From: Acetatifactor muris
GTDB lineage: Bacteria > Bacillota > Clostridia > Lachnospirales > Lachnospiraceae
Length of the DNA: 64,000 bases
Assembly: GCA_023664365.1 (NCBI GenBank)
Contig: JAMPFR010000006.1
Location: forward strand, 1 to 64,000
Direction of reading: 5' to 3'
Shown here: one piece after another, positions 10,598 through 18,603 of the stretch
How the letters are laid out: the number at the start of each line of letters is the position of its first letter
Numbering within the stretch: the first letter of the stretch is position 1
Translations under genes and position numbers: made by a program
The notes under the pieces: generated by a model
Seen by the model: the letters and a program-made list of their open reading frames with translations, nothing else
Told to the model about the DNA's origin: nothing
Database searches by the model: none

Positions 10598-10990
10598 TTA
10601 AATCAGCTCCAGCTTCTTCAATACCTTTTCAAACTTCTCCATATCGATAGGTTTTCCCGCATACGCTTCGCAGCCGAGCTCAAACGCCATTTTCACATTG
10701 CGCTCATCATTCAGAGCCGTAGTCATAATCACCTTGACCCGCTTGCTCTTCGGTATGCCCTTCTGCGTCTCAATATCACGGATAGCCTTCAAAACCTGAT
10801 ACCCGTCCATGACAGGCATCATGACGTCAAGACAGGCCAGATCATAGGGCTCGCCGTCGTCCAACGCCATCATAAAGGCATCCACCGCTTCTTCGCCGTC
10901 CACCATCACATCGCATTCGCCGTACTGCGACAGCTGTTTATCCATAAACTTCCGGCTGGCAAAATCATCCTCTGCTAATAAAATCTTCAT
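10598..10990 (-). CDS. cheY: CheY-like single-domain response regulator
   Basis: A 130-residue receiver domain without an output domain. The acidic pair EDD (7-9), phospho-acceptor Asp55 in LDVMMP, Thr in MTTA and Lys in GKPID are all present. It lies between cheB and cheA, so CheA is the likely phosphodonor. It carries no motif that says whether its target is a flagellar switch or something else. GGAGGG precedes the ATG. Confidence 0.92.
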   Translation of the reverse strand: MKILLAEDDFASRKFMDKQLSQYGECDVMVDGEEAVDAFMMALDDGEPYDLACLDVMMPVMDGYQVLKAIRDIETQKGIPKSKRVKVIMTTALNDERNVKMAFELGCEAYAGKPIDMEKFEKVLKKLELI

Positions 10991-11018
10991 CGGTGCACCC
11001 TCCTTTCTTGCTTCATAT

Positions 11019-12038
11019 CTATTTGCTCAACAGGCGGTAAACCTCGCCTGCTATCGCCGTAACCGGTTTCTGAATCTGTACCGCGCCCAAATCAAAGGCA
11101 ACCTTGGGCATTCCGTACACCACGCAGGTAGCCTCATCCTGGCCGATGGTCTGAGCCCCGGCATTCCGCATGGAGAGAAGCCCCTTGCCGCCGTCTCCGC
11201 CCATGCCTGTCAGTATCACGCCCACTGCGTTCTTTCCCGCTACCTTTGCCACGGATTCAAACAGTACCTCCACAGAGGGACAGTGTCCGTTCACCCTGTC
11301 TGTTCCCTTGCATTCCACCTGGTACTCGCCGTTTACCTTCAGCAGGCGCATATGCCTGTCGCCGGGGGCAATGAGCACCTGGCCGGGAAGCACCCTGTCG
11401 CCTGTAGCGGCTTCCTTTACCGCCACCTCGCACTGGTTGTTCAGGCGGTCCGCATACATCTTGGTAAAGCCCGGGGGCATATGCTGCACAATCACCACCC
11501 CGGGAATATCCCGCTTAAACCGCTTTACCACCTCGAAAATAGCCTCCGTGCCTCCGGTGGACGCACCGATGGCTACCACCCTGTCCTTCCCCCCCACAAT
11601 GTGGTCGGTTATGGTGGAGGTATCCACCCTCTTCAGCTTGCCCACCTTTGCCGTGGATGCAATCTTGACCTTGGTTGCCAGCTCCTGGGTCAGGAAGTCA
11701 TTGAGCTGGGCCTTGTTCATGCTGTCCGGCTTCTTGACAAAATCCACCGCCCCTGCGTCCAGGGCGTCGAATACCTTATCGTTTAAGGCGCTCAGCATAA
11801 CGACGGGAAAGGGATACTGGGGCATGAGCTTCTTTAAAAAATCTATGCCGCTCATTCTGGGCATCTCCACATCCAACGTCATCACGTCCGGTTTATATTT
11901 GATGATAGCATCCCTTGCCTCATAAGCGTCCTGAGCCTGAGCCACCACCTCAATATTAGGGTCTGCATTCAACCCCTGTACAATCATATTACGCATCATC
12001 ATAGAGTCATCCACAACCAGAACTCTAATTGGTCTCAT
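11019..12038 (-). CDS. cheB: Chemotaxis protein-glutamate methylesterase CheB
   Basis: A 339-residue CheB with an N-terminal receiver (VVDDSMMMRNM; phospho-Asp in TLDVEMPRM) and a C-terminal methylesterase/deamidase domain. The catalytic Ser is in GASTGGTEAI, the His in VQHMPPGFTKMYA and the Asp in GMGGDGGKG. It removes receptor methyl groups and so resets adaptation. The ATG at 12038 is used because AGGAGG lies seven bases upstream; this start is one base after the cheR stop codon, which indicates translational coupling. Confidence 0.95.
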   Translation of the reverse strand: MRPIRVLVVDDSMMMRNMIVQGLNADPNIEVVAQAQDAYEARDAIIKYKPDVMTLDVEMPRMSGIDFLKKLMPQYPFPVVMLSALNDKVFDALDAGAVDFVKKPDSMNKAQLNDFLTQELATKVKIASTAKVGKLKRVDTSTITDHIVGGKDRVVAIGASTGGTEAIFEVVKRFKRDIPGVVIVQHMPPGFTKMYADRLNNQCEVAVKEAATGDRVLPGQVLIAPGDRHMRLLKVNGEYQVECKGTDRVNGHCPSVEVLFESVAKVAGKNAVGVILTGMGGDGGKGLLSMRNAGAQTIGQDEATCVVYGMPKVAFDLGAVQIQKPVTAIAGEVYRLLSK

Positions 12039-12039
12039 A

Positions 12040-12852
12040 TCAGCCCTCCTGCTTTCTGTAGATTGATGGTTGTACATACTGGAACCTGATTTTATGGCGA
12101 TCCAGACTCTCTGTGGTACCGATAAACAAATAACCGCCCGGTTCCATACAGTCATAAATCCTCTGTACGAGCTGATGCTTTGTTTCATTCGGGAAATAGA
12201 TCATTACATTTCTCAGGAAAACAATGTGGAACTTTTTCCGGAAGGGAAGCGGGTTCATCAGGTTAAACTGCCTGAAAATCAACTCCTGCTTCAGCACATC
12301 CTTCACCTTGTACTCTTCAGCGCTTATCTGCTTAAAGTATCTCTGTTTCCACTTCTGAGGCAGCGGGTCAATATCCTCCTTCAAGTATATCCCCCTGGCC
12401 GCATGTTCCAGCACCCTAGTGGATATATCGGTAGCCAGAACCTTGGTGTCCCAGGATGAGTGCTCCAGCCCGAAATAGTCCATCAGCACCATAGCCAGAG
12501 TATAAGGCTCCTCCCCTGTGGAGGAAGCGCCGCACCATATCCGCAGATCTCTGGTGTTAGCCGCCTTTGCCCTCGCCCAGGGCAGCACCACCTTCTGCAT
12601 ATACTCAAAATGTTCGCTCTCACGCATAAAATATGTATGGTTTGTAGTCAATGCATTGACAATATCCGTGGCCTCCGCTCCCCCCGGATTTTTCTCTACC
12701 TTTGCCATGTACTCGTCACAGCTGGCATAACCGTTTCGGGCCAGGTAATTTTCAAGCCTTCCGCCCACCAGCACCCGCTTCTGGCTCAGGTCTATGCCGT
12801 AATTTTTCTGCATATAGGACACAATCCTATGGAATTCACTGTCCGTAATCAA
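12040..12852 (-). CDS. cheR: Chemotaxis methyltransferase CheR
   Basis: A 270-residue SAM-dependent glutamate methyltransferase for chemoreceptors, the counterpart of CheB. The N-terminal helical domain holds GGRLENYL, and the SAM loop is WCGASSTGEEPYTLAM. Further CheR landmarks are NPLPFRKKFHIVFLRNVMIYF and GGYLFIGTTESL. The start is placed at TTG 12852 because GAGGAGG ends eight bases before it; a longer frame opening at another TTG (12876) would place this ribosome site inside the gene. Confidence 0.93.
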   Translation of the reverse strand: MITDSEFHRIVSYMQKNYGIDLSQKRVLVGGRLENYLARNGYASCDEYMAKVEKNPGGAEATDIVNALTTNHTYFMRESEHFEYMQKVVLPWARAKAANTRDLRIWCGASSTGEEPYTLAMVLMDYFGLEHSSWDTKVLATDISTRVLEHAARGIYLKEDIDPLPQKWKQRYFKQISAEEYKVKDVLKQELIFRQFNLMNPLPFRKKFHIVFLRNVMIYFPNETKHQLVQRIYDCMEPGGYLFIGTTESLDRHKIRFQYVQPSIYRKQEG

Positions 12853-12913
12853 GTAAAACGCCTCCTCAGACAACAAAATCTTATGTTAATGATACAATTT
12901 TTGTTTTTTATTG

Positions 12914-13969
12914 TCAATCCTTTCTCATCTGCCTCCAGATTTTGTTAAAAACCATCACAATATCCGGGTCGTAACAGGTCCCTCCCCTCTCGTTGATAAT
13001 CCGGACGCTCTCCTCCACCGGATGCTTCTCACCGTCGATTTCTCCCGCCGTCAGATGGTCAAAATCATTTGCCACCGAAGCAATCCTTACCTCCAGAGGA
13101 ATCTCCTTTCCCTGCCATGCCGGATACCCGGTGCCGTCCCAGTGGGCGTGATGCCCCTTTGCAATGGTAATGGCCATGGACAGGAACCGTCCGGGAGATT
13201 GCCCGGCGCAGATGTCCTCCAGTACCAGGGAAGCCGTGTCCGCGCACTTTTCTATGTACTCCCTGCTGCGTTTCGTCGGTTTCCCCGCATCGGAGAAATT
13301 GTCCTCCGACAGAACAAAGCTGCCGATATCGTGAATCTTCGCCGCCGTCTCTATGGTTTCCACGAATTCGTCGTTGATTTCATCCTCATAGGCGGACAGC
13401 AGCTGTAATCCCTGGGCCAGCAGGCCGCAGTTATAACCCACCTTTTCCAGATGGCAGCTCTCGGCGTGATTTCGCCGCTGCATCAGCTTGGAGATGGCCA
13501 GCAGCATATTTTTCTGCTCCCGCTCGATCTGCTCCTGCTGGGATTCAATCAGCCTGTGCATCATCCGGTTATGCTCCGCCATCTGCTGCCGCATACGATA
13601 GCTGTTTAAGTGGTTGCTCACCCGCATGATGACCTCCACCGGGTCAAAGGGCTTGGGAATAAAGTCCACTGCTCCCGCCGCAAATGCCTGCTTCTTCTCT
13701 TCGCTGGTATTCAGCACGGAAATAAACACAAAGGGAATGTCCCGGGTGGCAGGATTTTCCTTTAATATCCTGCAGAACTCCAGCCCGTCAATGTCCGGCA
13801 TGGACAAATCCGACAGAATCAGCGCAGGCAGCTTCTCCTTCATCAGCTCCAGCGCCTGCGACACATTCATGGCGCACATGGTTCCGTAACCCTCATGTGA
13901 AATAATATTATTCAGAATCTCCACATTCATGTCAATATCATCCACAATCAGAATCGTTGTTTCTTCCAT
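12914..13969 (-). CDS. Response regulator with a divergent HD-GYP domain
   Basis: A 351-residue protein with an N-terminal receiver (VDDIDMN; phospho-Asp in LSDLSMPDIDG) and a C-terminal HD-GYP-like domain, the class that hydrolyses cyclic di-GMP. The HD pair is kept in KIHDIGS and the second motif reads HHAHWDGTGYP. The usual Lys after HDxG is Ser, and the GKIGIPD stretch is replaced by GSFVLSEDN, so activity is uncertain. The ATG at 13969 follows GGGGGGA. It sits between the histidine kinase and cheR, so its receiver may take phosphate from that kinase, the HPt protein or CheA. Confidence 0.85.
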   Translation of the reverse strand: MEETTILIVDDIDMNVEILNNIISHEGYGTMCAMNVSQALELMKEKLPALILSDLSMPDIDGLEFCRILKENPATRDIPFVFISVLNTSEEKKQAFAAGAVDFIPKPFDPVEVIMRVSNHLNSYRMRQQMAEHNRMMHRLIESQQEQIEREQKNMLLAISKLMQRRNHAESCHLEKVGYNCGLLAQGLQLLSAYEDEINDEFVETIETAAKIHDIGSFVLSEDNFSDAGKPTKRSREYIEKCADTASLVLEDICAGQSPGRFLSMAITIAKGHHAHWDGTGYPAWQGKEIPLEVRIASVANDFDHLTAGEIDGEKHPVEESVRIINERGGTCYDPDIVMVFNKIWRQMRKD

Positions 13970-13982
13970 GTCATCCCCCCTT

Positions 13983-15410
13983 CTACAGTTCCCCGACCCG
14001 CTCTGTGATGGCTTCCCGCACCACCCCGCAGGCGGCAATGCTTTTCTCATAATTGCTCTTTCTGATTGCCATCTCCATCCGGAGCACCAGACGCCGCAGC
14101 TCGTCGTCGCTGTTCTTTACCAGCTCCTTTACCGTGGACGCCAGCACTTCCGCCTTGTCCCAGGTCCCCAGCTCTATGGATAAAACCAGCTTATCCATAC
14201 GCTTTTTCAGTTCTTCTTTATTAGCGGGATCACCGAAGCGTGAGAAATCTTCCTCCTCTTCCTGAACGCTGTCTCCGGCAAAGCTTATCAGGCTCTCATA
14301 ACCCTTCTGCTGGGCAGCGCCCGTCCCCTTCTCCTGACTGGTTTTAAGCTTGACGGAAAAAGAGAATGTACTTCCCTTTCCCTTTTCACTGGCTACCTGG
14401 ATGCTTCCCTGCATCAGCTCCACCAGCTGCTTGGTAATGGCAAGGCCCAGACCCGTACCGCCGAAACGCCGGGTAATGGAAGCGTCCGCCTGGGTAAAGC
14501 TCTGGAACAGCTTATCCTGCTCCTTCTGCGTCATGCCGATGCCGCTGTCCTTCACCATGAAAAACAGCTCTACTTCATCCGCCGTCTGCTTAGTCTTGCT
14601 GACTACCACGCCCACCGACCCAATCATAGTAAATTTCACGGCGTTGGACAGCAGATTGTTGATAATCTGTACCAGCCGTAACTCGTCACCCACCAGGAAC
14701 TGGGGAATCTTCTGATCCACATCCAGATTCAGACGCAGCTCCTTTTTGTTAATCTCCGCCATATGGGTTCCGATTACCCTGTCCATCATCTTATAAAAAT
14801 CAAATTCTCTTTCATCGATGGTGAATTTGCCTGCCCCCAGCTTACCGTAATCCAGAATATTGTCAATGATTGCGGATATGTTGCTGCAGCAGTACAGAAT
14901 CATCTCCAGAGTCTTCCTCTGCTCCTCTCCCACCTCGTCTAAAAGGGTGGTGGCATGGCCTCTGATTCCGTTTACCGGGGTTCGGAGCTCATGGGTGACA
15001 TTTGCCACGAAGTCGTTTCTTACCCTGATATTCTCCTCCTCGTCCTGCCTCATTTTCCTGCTGCGCTGGTCTATGCTCTTGCGATCCGCAATATCCTCCG
15101 CCATGAGAATCCATGCGTCCTCCTGACTGCCGGGGAAAATACGGACGCTCACCGGGAAACAGGAACCGTTCTGACGGTATGCCGTAGTCTCCTGCTTTTC
15201 CGCAAGCTTTTGTCTGTCAAAAGGCTCCGGCTCCTTGAAATCCTGCCGGAATATCTGCTTCATGCCGCACTCCGTCAGCCTGTCTCCCTCGTATTCCAGC
15301 TTATCGGCCGCCGCCCGGTTGGCCCAGAGAATCTCTCCGGCGTCATTGAAGACCAGAACCAGCTCTATGGTCTCATCCGCTATTCGGGAGCTCAACCATT
15401 CCTTATCCAT
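13983..15410 (-). CDS. Soluble PAS-domain histidine kinase
   Basis: A 475-residue cytoplasmic kinase with no membrane segment. An N-terminal PAS domain (about 10-110) is followed by HisKA with phospho-acceptor His140 in VTHELRTPVNG and a HATPase domain (NLLSNAVKFT, DSGIGM, GGTGLGL). The last 90 residues are helical. They resemble an HPt fold but read ASTVKEL where an HPt would have a His, so they are probably not phospho-accepting. It lies between the free HPt gene and the second HD-GYP regulator, which suggests a phosphorelay. GGGAGGAT precedes the ATG. Confidence 0.9.
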   Translation of the reverse strand: MDKEWLSSRIADETIELVLVFNDAGEILWANRAAADKLEYEGDRLTECGMKQIFRQDFKEPEPFDRQKLAEKQETTAYRQNGSCFPVSVRIFPGSQEDAWILMAEDIADRKSIDQRSRKMRQDEEENIRVRNDFVANVTHELRTPVNGIRGHATTLLDEVGEEQRKTLEMILYCCSNISAIIDNILDYGKLGAGKFTIDEREFDFYKMMDRVIGTHMAEINKKELRLNLDVDQKIPQFLVGDELRLVQIINNLLSNAVKFTMIGSVGVVVSKTKQTADEVELFFMVKDSGIGMTQKEQDKLFQSFTQADASITRRFGGTGLGLAITKQLVELMQGSIQVASEKGKGSTFSFSVKLKTSQEKGTGAAQQKGYESLISFAGDSVQEEEEDFSRFGDPANKEELKKRMDKLVLSIELGTWDKAEVLASTVKELVKNSDDELRRLVLRMEMAIRKSNYEKSIAACGVVREAITERVGEL

Positions 15411-15430
15411 AGCTATCCTCCCGTGCGTAC

Positions 15431-15799
15431 TTACAGTGTGCCTATCAGTTCCTCAAAGACCTTATATACCCGTTCAAGCTCCTGCCATATTTCCTGCACC
15501 CGCTCTTTATTTATCTCGTCGTCTGCCTTTCCCCGAACCTCTTCCGTCAAGTCGGAGGCCGCCTTGTAAATGGGGTCAAGTCCCAGATTTGCCGATACGC
15601 CCTTCAGCGTGTGGGCGCACTTGAACGCTTCCTCATAGTTTCCCGCCGCAATACTCTCTGCAAGGCCGGAATAATTGGAATTGTCCGTAAATTTTTTCAA
15701 AAACTTCTCGTACATTGCCTCATTTCCCATGAAGCGTTTGACCGTGCTCTCCACGTCCGCCCCGCATTCCACCAGGCGCTGCTTAAAGCTCTCATCCAT
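15431..15799 (-). CDS. Free-standing HPt phosphotransfer protein
   Basis: A 122-residue histidine phosphotransfer protein. The signature CAHTLKGVSANLGL places the phospho-His at 63 within a predicted four-helix bundle. HPt proteins shuttle phosphate between kinases and receivers. Its position at the head of the main cluster, before the PAS kinase and the HD-GYP regulator, suggests that it connects them. AAGGAAAAGG precedes the start. Confidence 0.9.
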   Translation of the reverse strand: MDESFKQRLVECGADVESTVKRFMGNEAMYEKFLKKFTDNSNYSGLAESIAAGNYEEAFKCAHTLKGVSANLGLDPIYKAASDLTEEVRGKADDEINKERVQEIWQELERVYKVFEELIGTL

Positions 15800-15864
15800 T
15801 TCCTTTTCCTTCTTTCTTTATAAATATTCTTTATAAATATTATGCTTATCAGCTTTGCAAACAT

Positions 15865-15908
15865 AAAGAAGGCCGAAAAATATGTAACTTCTTTTTTCAG
15901 CCTTCTTT
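15865..15908 (-). terminator. Hairpin between the first HD-GYP gene and the HPt gene
   Basis: An inverted repeat, AAAGAAGGC with GCCTTCTTT plus an A-run/T-run extension and one mismatch, lies after the HD-GYP stop codon. It may act as a partial terminator, so the downstream cluster would be read at a lower level than the HD-GYP gene or from an additional promoter. Confidence 0.55.
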
Positions 15909-15922
15909 CCCTCATTCATTAC

Positions 15923-17005
15923 TCAAGTAAAATTGAACATCTTAATTACTTCTACAATATTGAAAAAATCTTCTTTAGCGAGCTCAAAGCACTTGAGTAC
16001 ATCGGGTGAAAACTGCCCGCACTCTCCATTCAGTATCATGTCATACGCAATCGCGTTACTGTATGCAGTTTTATAAACTCTGTCGCTCACCAGCGCGTCA
16101 TACACGTCAGCCACGGCAACTATCTGCGCGCTGATGGGAATTTCCTCACCTACCAGGTGATCCGGATACCCCTTGCCATCCCATCTCTCGTGATGGTAAC
16201 GGCATATGTCATAGCAGTACTGGTAGAAATCATCCTCGTAGGACTTCTTGCAGGACTCCAGAATCTCACAGCCGATGGTGGTATGGGTCTTCATAACCTC
16301 GAATTCTTCCGGCGTCAGCCGGGCGGGCTTCAGAAGAATTGCATCCGGAATCCCGATTTTACCTATATCATGCAGTGCCGACGCTCTGGCAATCTGGTCG
16401 ATTTTGTCCGGTGTGAGGTTGTACTGGGGACAATACTTTGCCACATATTTCAAAAGGATTCTGGTAAAGTACTTGATGCGCCTTACATGATCCCCTGTCT
16501 CCACATTCCGGAACTCCACCACGGCGCTCAGAGCTTCAATCATAAAGTCGTTGTTCTGGCGAATCTTCTGCTCCTGCTCACGGATTGCCTTCTCCTGCTC
16601 CTTCAGCCGCAGCTCCATGTTGCGCTTATTCTGGTATAGCTGAATAATATTGTTGGCACGTCTCTTAATAATAGTAGGCTCAAAGGGCTTGTGCATCACG
16701 TCCGCAATGCCGTATCGGTATGCCCTTCCTTCGCTTTCCTTGGGAGTCATGCTGGTAATCAGGATAACCGGTATCCTGTCCAGAAGCTCCTTCTCCTTCA
16801 TATAATCCAGAACCTTGAAGCCATCCAGAACCGGCATCACCACATCCAGCAGAATCAGCGCCAAATCACCGTGCTGCTCTATCTGCTCCACTGCCTGCCC
16901 TCCGTCGGCTGCTTCCAGAATCTCATACTCGGAATCGAACATCATGCGGAGTAACTCTCTGTTGACCTCTTCGTCATCCACAATCAATATCTGTTGTCTG
17001 TCCAT
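15923..17005 (-). CDS. Response regulator with canonical HD-GYP cyclic di-GMP phosphodiesterase
   Basis: A 360-residue regulator: receiver domain (VDDEEVN; phospho-Asp54 in LLDVVMP), a coiled-coil linker rich in Glu, Lys and Gln (about 120-155), then an HD-GYP domain. The catalytic motifs are complete: ETGDHVRRIKYF, ALHDIGKIGIPDAIL and CRYHHERWDGKGYPD. It should degrade cyclic di-GMP when its receiver is phosphorylated. It is the first gene after a perfect consensus promoter (17097-17125). GAGGAACC precedes the ATG. Confidence 0.93.
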   Translation of the reverse strand: MDRQQILIVDDEEVNRELLRMMFDSEYEILEAADGGQAVEQIEQHGDLALILLDVVMPVLDGFKVLDYMKEKELLDRIPVILITSMTPKESEGRAYRYGIADVMHKPFEPTIIKRRANNIIQLYQNKRNMELRLKEQEKAIREQEQKIRQNNDFMIEALSAVVEFRNVETGDHVRRIKYFTRILLKYVAKYCPQYNLTPDKIDQIARASALHDIGKIGIPDAILLKPARLTPEEFEVMKTHTTIGCEILESCKKSYEDDFYQYCYDICRYHHERWDGKGYPDHLVGEEIPISAQIVAVADVYDALVSDRVYKTAYSNAIAYDMILNGECGQFSPDVLKCFELAKEDFFNIVEVIKMFNFT

Positions 17006-17096
17006 GGTTCCTCACATAATCCGGCCGCATCCGAAACAAATGCGGGGACTATTTTCCTCTCTCCCACCTAAAAGCAGGGTCTTTCAAATCGGTTAT

Positions 17097-17125
17097 ATTA
17101 TACTATCGGCGGGTTAAATTGTCAA
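17097..17125 (-). promoter_or_regulatory. Perfect sigma-A-type promoter for the chemosensory cluster
   Basis: On the minus strand the sequence reads TTGACA, 17 bases, TATAAT. The -35 is at 17120-17125 and the -10 at 17097-17102. It overlaps the last codons of the upstream ASKHA gene. The predicted leader is about 85 bases and holds a CCGCAT/ATGCGG hairpin. I looked for a cyclic di-GMP riboswitch there and saw none. Confidence 0.85.
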
Positions 17126-18437
17126 TCGGGCTTTGCAAATTTATTGCTTCCGCGTACCGCTTTTCAAAGCCCGGTTCTTCCGCAAGATTCAGCGCCTCCG
17201 TTCCCCGGATCAGATTCTTAAGTTCCCCCGGCAGTATATCTGCCCGGCTGCCCGCCAGCAGTGCGCCGGAAAGGGCCGTATTGCCGCCTGCCACGGCTTT
17301 TTGAGCCAGCTCCGGCCTAAGCAGCCCGATTTCCGCCGCATCCTCCGGCTTCAGATAATAGCCGAAGCCCCCTGCAAGCACCACCCGATCCACCTGCTCC
17401 GCCCGGACGCCGTACTTTTCCAGAAGCACCTCTATACCGGCGGCAACGGCTGCCTTGGCCAGCTGCACTGCCCGCACCCCCTTCTGGGTCACATGGACGT
17501 TGCCCACCCTTATGCCCCTCTCAAAATATTCCTCCGCCAAAAGCCCTGTCTCATCCAACAGCCCCTCCCGCTTCAGCGCCGCCAGACGGCTGATCATGTC
17601 CGCTCCCCACACACCTCTGTTTGCACCGCCTTCAAAGGCCGGTCCCGCCGCCGTGGCGCAGGCCATGCGCCGATCCCTGTTTCCCAGCACCAACTCGCCG
17701 TTGGTGCCCAGGTCGATAAGCAGGGTAATTTCCTCCCGGCTTCCCATGCCGCAGGCGTACATCCCCGCCACAATATCTCCCCCCACAAAGGCGGAAATCC
17801 CCGGAAATATAAAGCAGGGCACATCTCCTATCACCGTCTCCGCACCCTGGAGCCGGGAAGCACGAAAAGGGGCACGTCCCAGTTCGGACGTGTCCCATCC
17901 CATCAAAAGATAAGTCATGGTAGTATTGGCAGCCAGCACCATCTGCAGGCTCTCACCGGCCCCGATCTCTTTTTTGAAACGCTTCAGGCCCTGCTCTAAG
18001 ACCTCCCGGATCTTCCCGTGCATCGCTTTTGCCTGATCCGCATCCTCCGCAGCCCGGATGCGGGAAATTACGTCAGCGCCGTATTCCGCCTGAGGGTTCA
18101 GCGCCACATATCTGTCCTCCACGGTACCCTGTGCCCCGTGAAGCAGCATGGCCACCGTAGTAGTGCCCACATCCGCCGTCACAAGGCGTATGCCCTGTCC
18201 TGACCCTTCCGGATGCGCTCCGGCAGGGACGACATCTCCGCCCCAGGACCAATCATTGCCGGCGTTCCCGCCCGGGGCAGCCCTTCGGGTCGAAATGCTG
18301 TCACTGTCTGTCAGCACATGCAGCGCTTCCGTCCCCCCCGGGCTGCCGGATACTCTTAAAGCTTCCGCCCTTACGCCGGGGCACAGGCCGCAGCCCATGC
18401 AGATGCGGCACCGCAATCCTTTCCGTACCTTACACAA
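17103..18437 (-). CDS. ASKHA-domain (RACo C-terminal-like, DUF4445) protein
   Basis: A 444-residue protein resembling the C-terminal ATPase part of reductive activators of corrinoid proteins. The ASKHA phosphate loops are TADVGTTTVAM and LLIDLGTNGELVLG; AAGPAFEGGAN and VVLAGGFGYYL complete the fold. The usual N-terminal [2Fe-2S] ferredoxin domain is absent, but a Cys-rich start RCRICMGCGLCPG could hold a metal or cluster. The start is placed at TTG 18437, nine bases after AAGGAGA and overlapping the stop of the DUF4250 gene. No corrinoid protein or methyltransferase partner is nearby, so the substrate is unknown. Confidence 0.8.
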   Translation of the reverse strand: MCKVRKGLRCRICMGCGLCPGVRAEALRVSGSPGGTEALHVLTDSDSISTRRAAPGGNAGNDWSWGGDVVPAGAHPEGSGQGIRLVTADVGTTTVAMLLHGAQGTVEDRYVALNPQAEYGADVISRIRAAEDADQAKAMHGKIREVLEQGLKRFKKEIGAGESLQMVLAANTTMTYLLMGWDTSELGRAPFRASRLQGAETVIGDVPCFIFPGISAFVGGDIVAGMYACGMGSREEITLLIDLGTNGELVLGNRDRRMACATAAGPAFEGGANRGVWGADMISRLAALKREGLLDETGLLAEEYFERGIRVGNVHVTQKGVRAVQLAKAAVAAGIEVLLEKYGVRAEQVDRVVLAGGFGYYLKPEDAAEIGLLRPELAQKAVAGGNTALSGALLAGSRADILPGELKNLIRGTEALNLAEEPGFEKRYAEAINLQSPIDNLTRR

Positions 18438-18603
18438 ACTGATTTTTCTCCTTATTATAATGATAATCAATGGAGGCCAGCTTCTCCCTGATTTCCGCCC
18501 CGTCTGCATCCAGGTCGTCACAGAGAGCCTCCAGACTGTCATAGTAATCCCGCAGCTTCAGATTTACAAAGCTTAAAAGCATTGCCGGGTCCTCAGGTAT
18601 CAT
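18430..18603 (-). CDS. DUF4250 small protein
   Basis: A 57-residue open frame that begins [20 protein letters not shown] and ends [12 protein letters not shown]. This matches the DUF4250 family as I know it: short, soluble, acidic-to-mixed, of unknown function and common in Clostridia. Its ATG overlaps the clpB stop codon (ATGA), and its own stop overlaps the TTG start of the ASKHA gene, so the three are translated together. Confidence 0.88.
   Translation of the reverse strand: MIPEDPAMLLSFVNLKLRDYYDSLEALCDDLDADGAEIREKLASIDYHYNKEKNQFV

Noticed and set aside
12038..12188. Fifty extra residues at the start of CheB
   Set aside because: They overlap cheR in another frame, and a strong ribosome site supports the start at 12038.
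17006..17090. Cyclic di-GMP riboswitch in the leader of the HD-GYP gene
   Set aside because: The expected GEMM core and tetraloop/receptor sequences were not found; only a simple hairpin is visible.
18438..18542. Thirty-five extra residues at the start of the ASKHA protein
   Set aside because: This stretch encodes the DUF4250 protein in another frame and has no protein-like character in the ASKHA frame.
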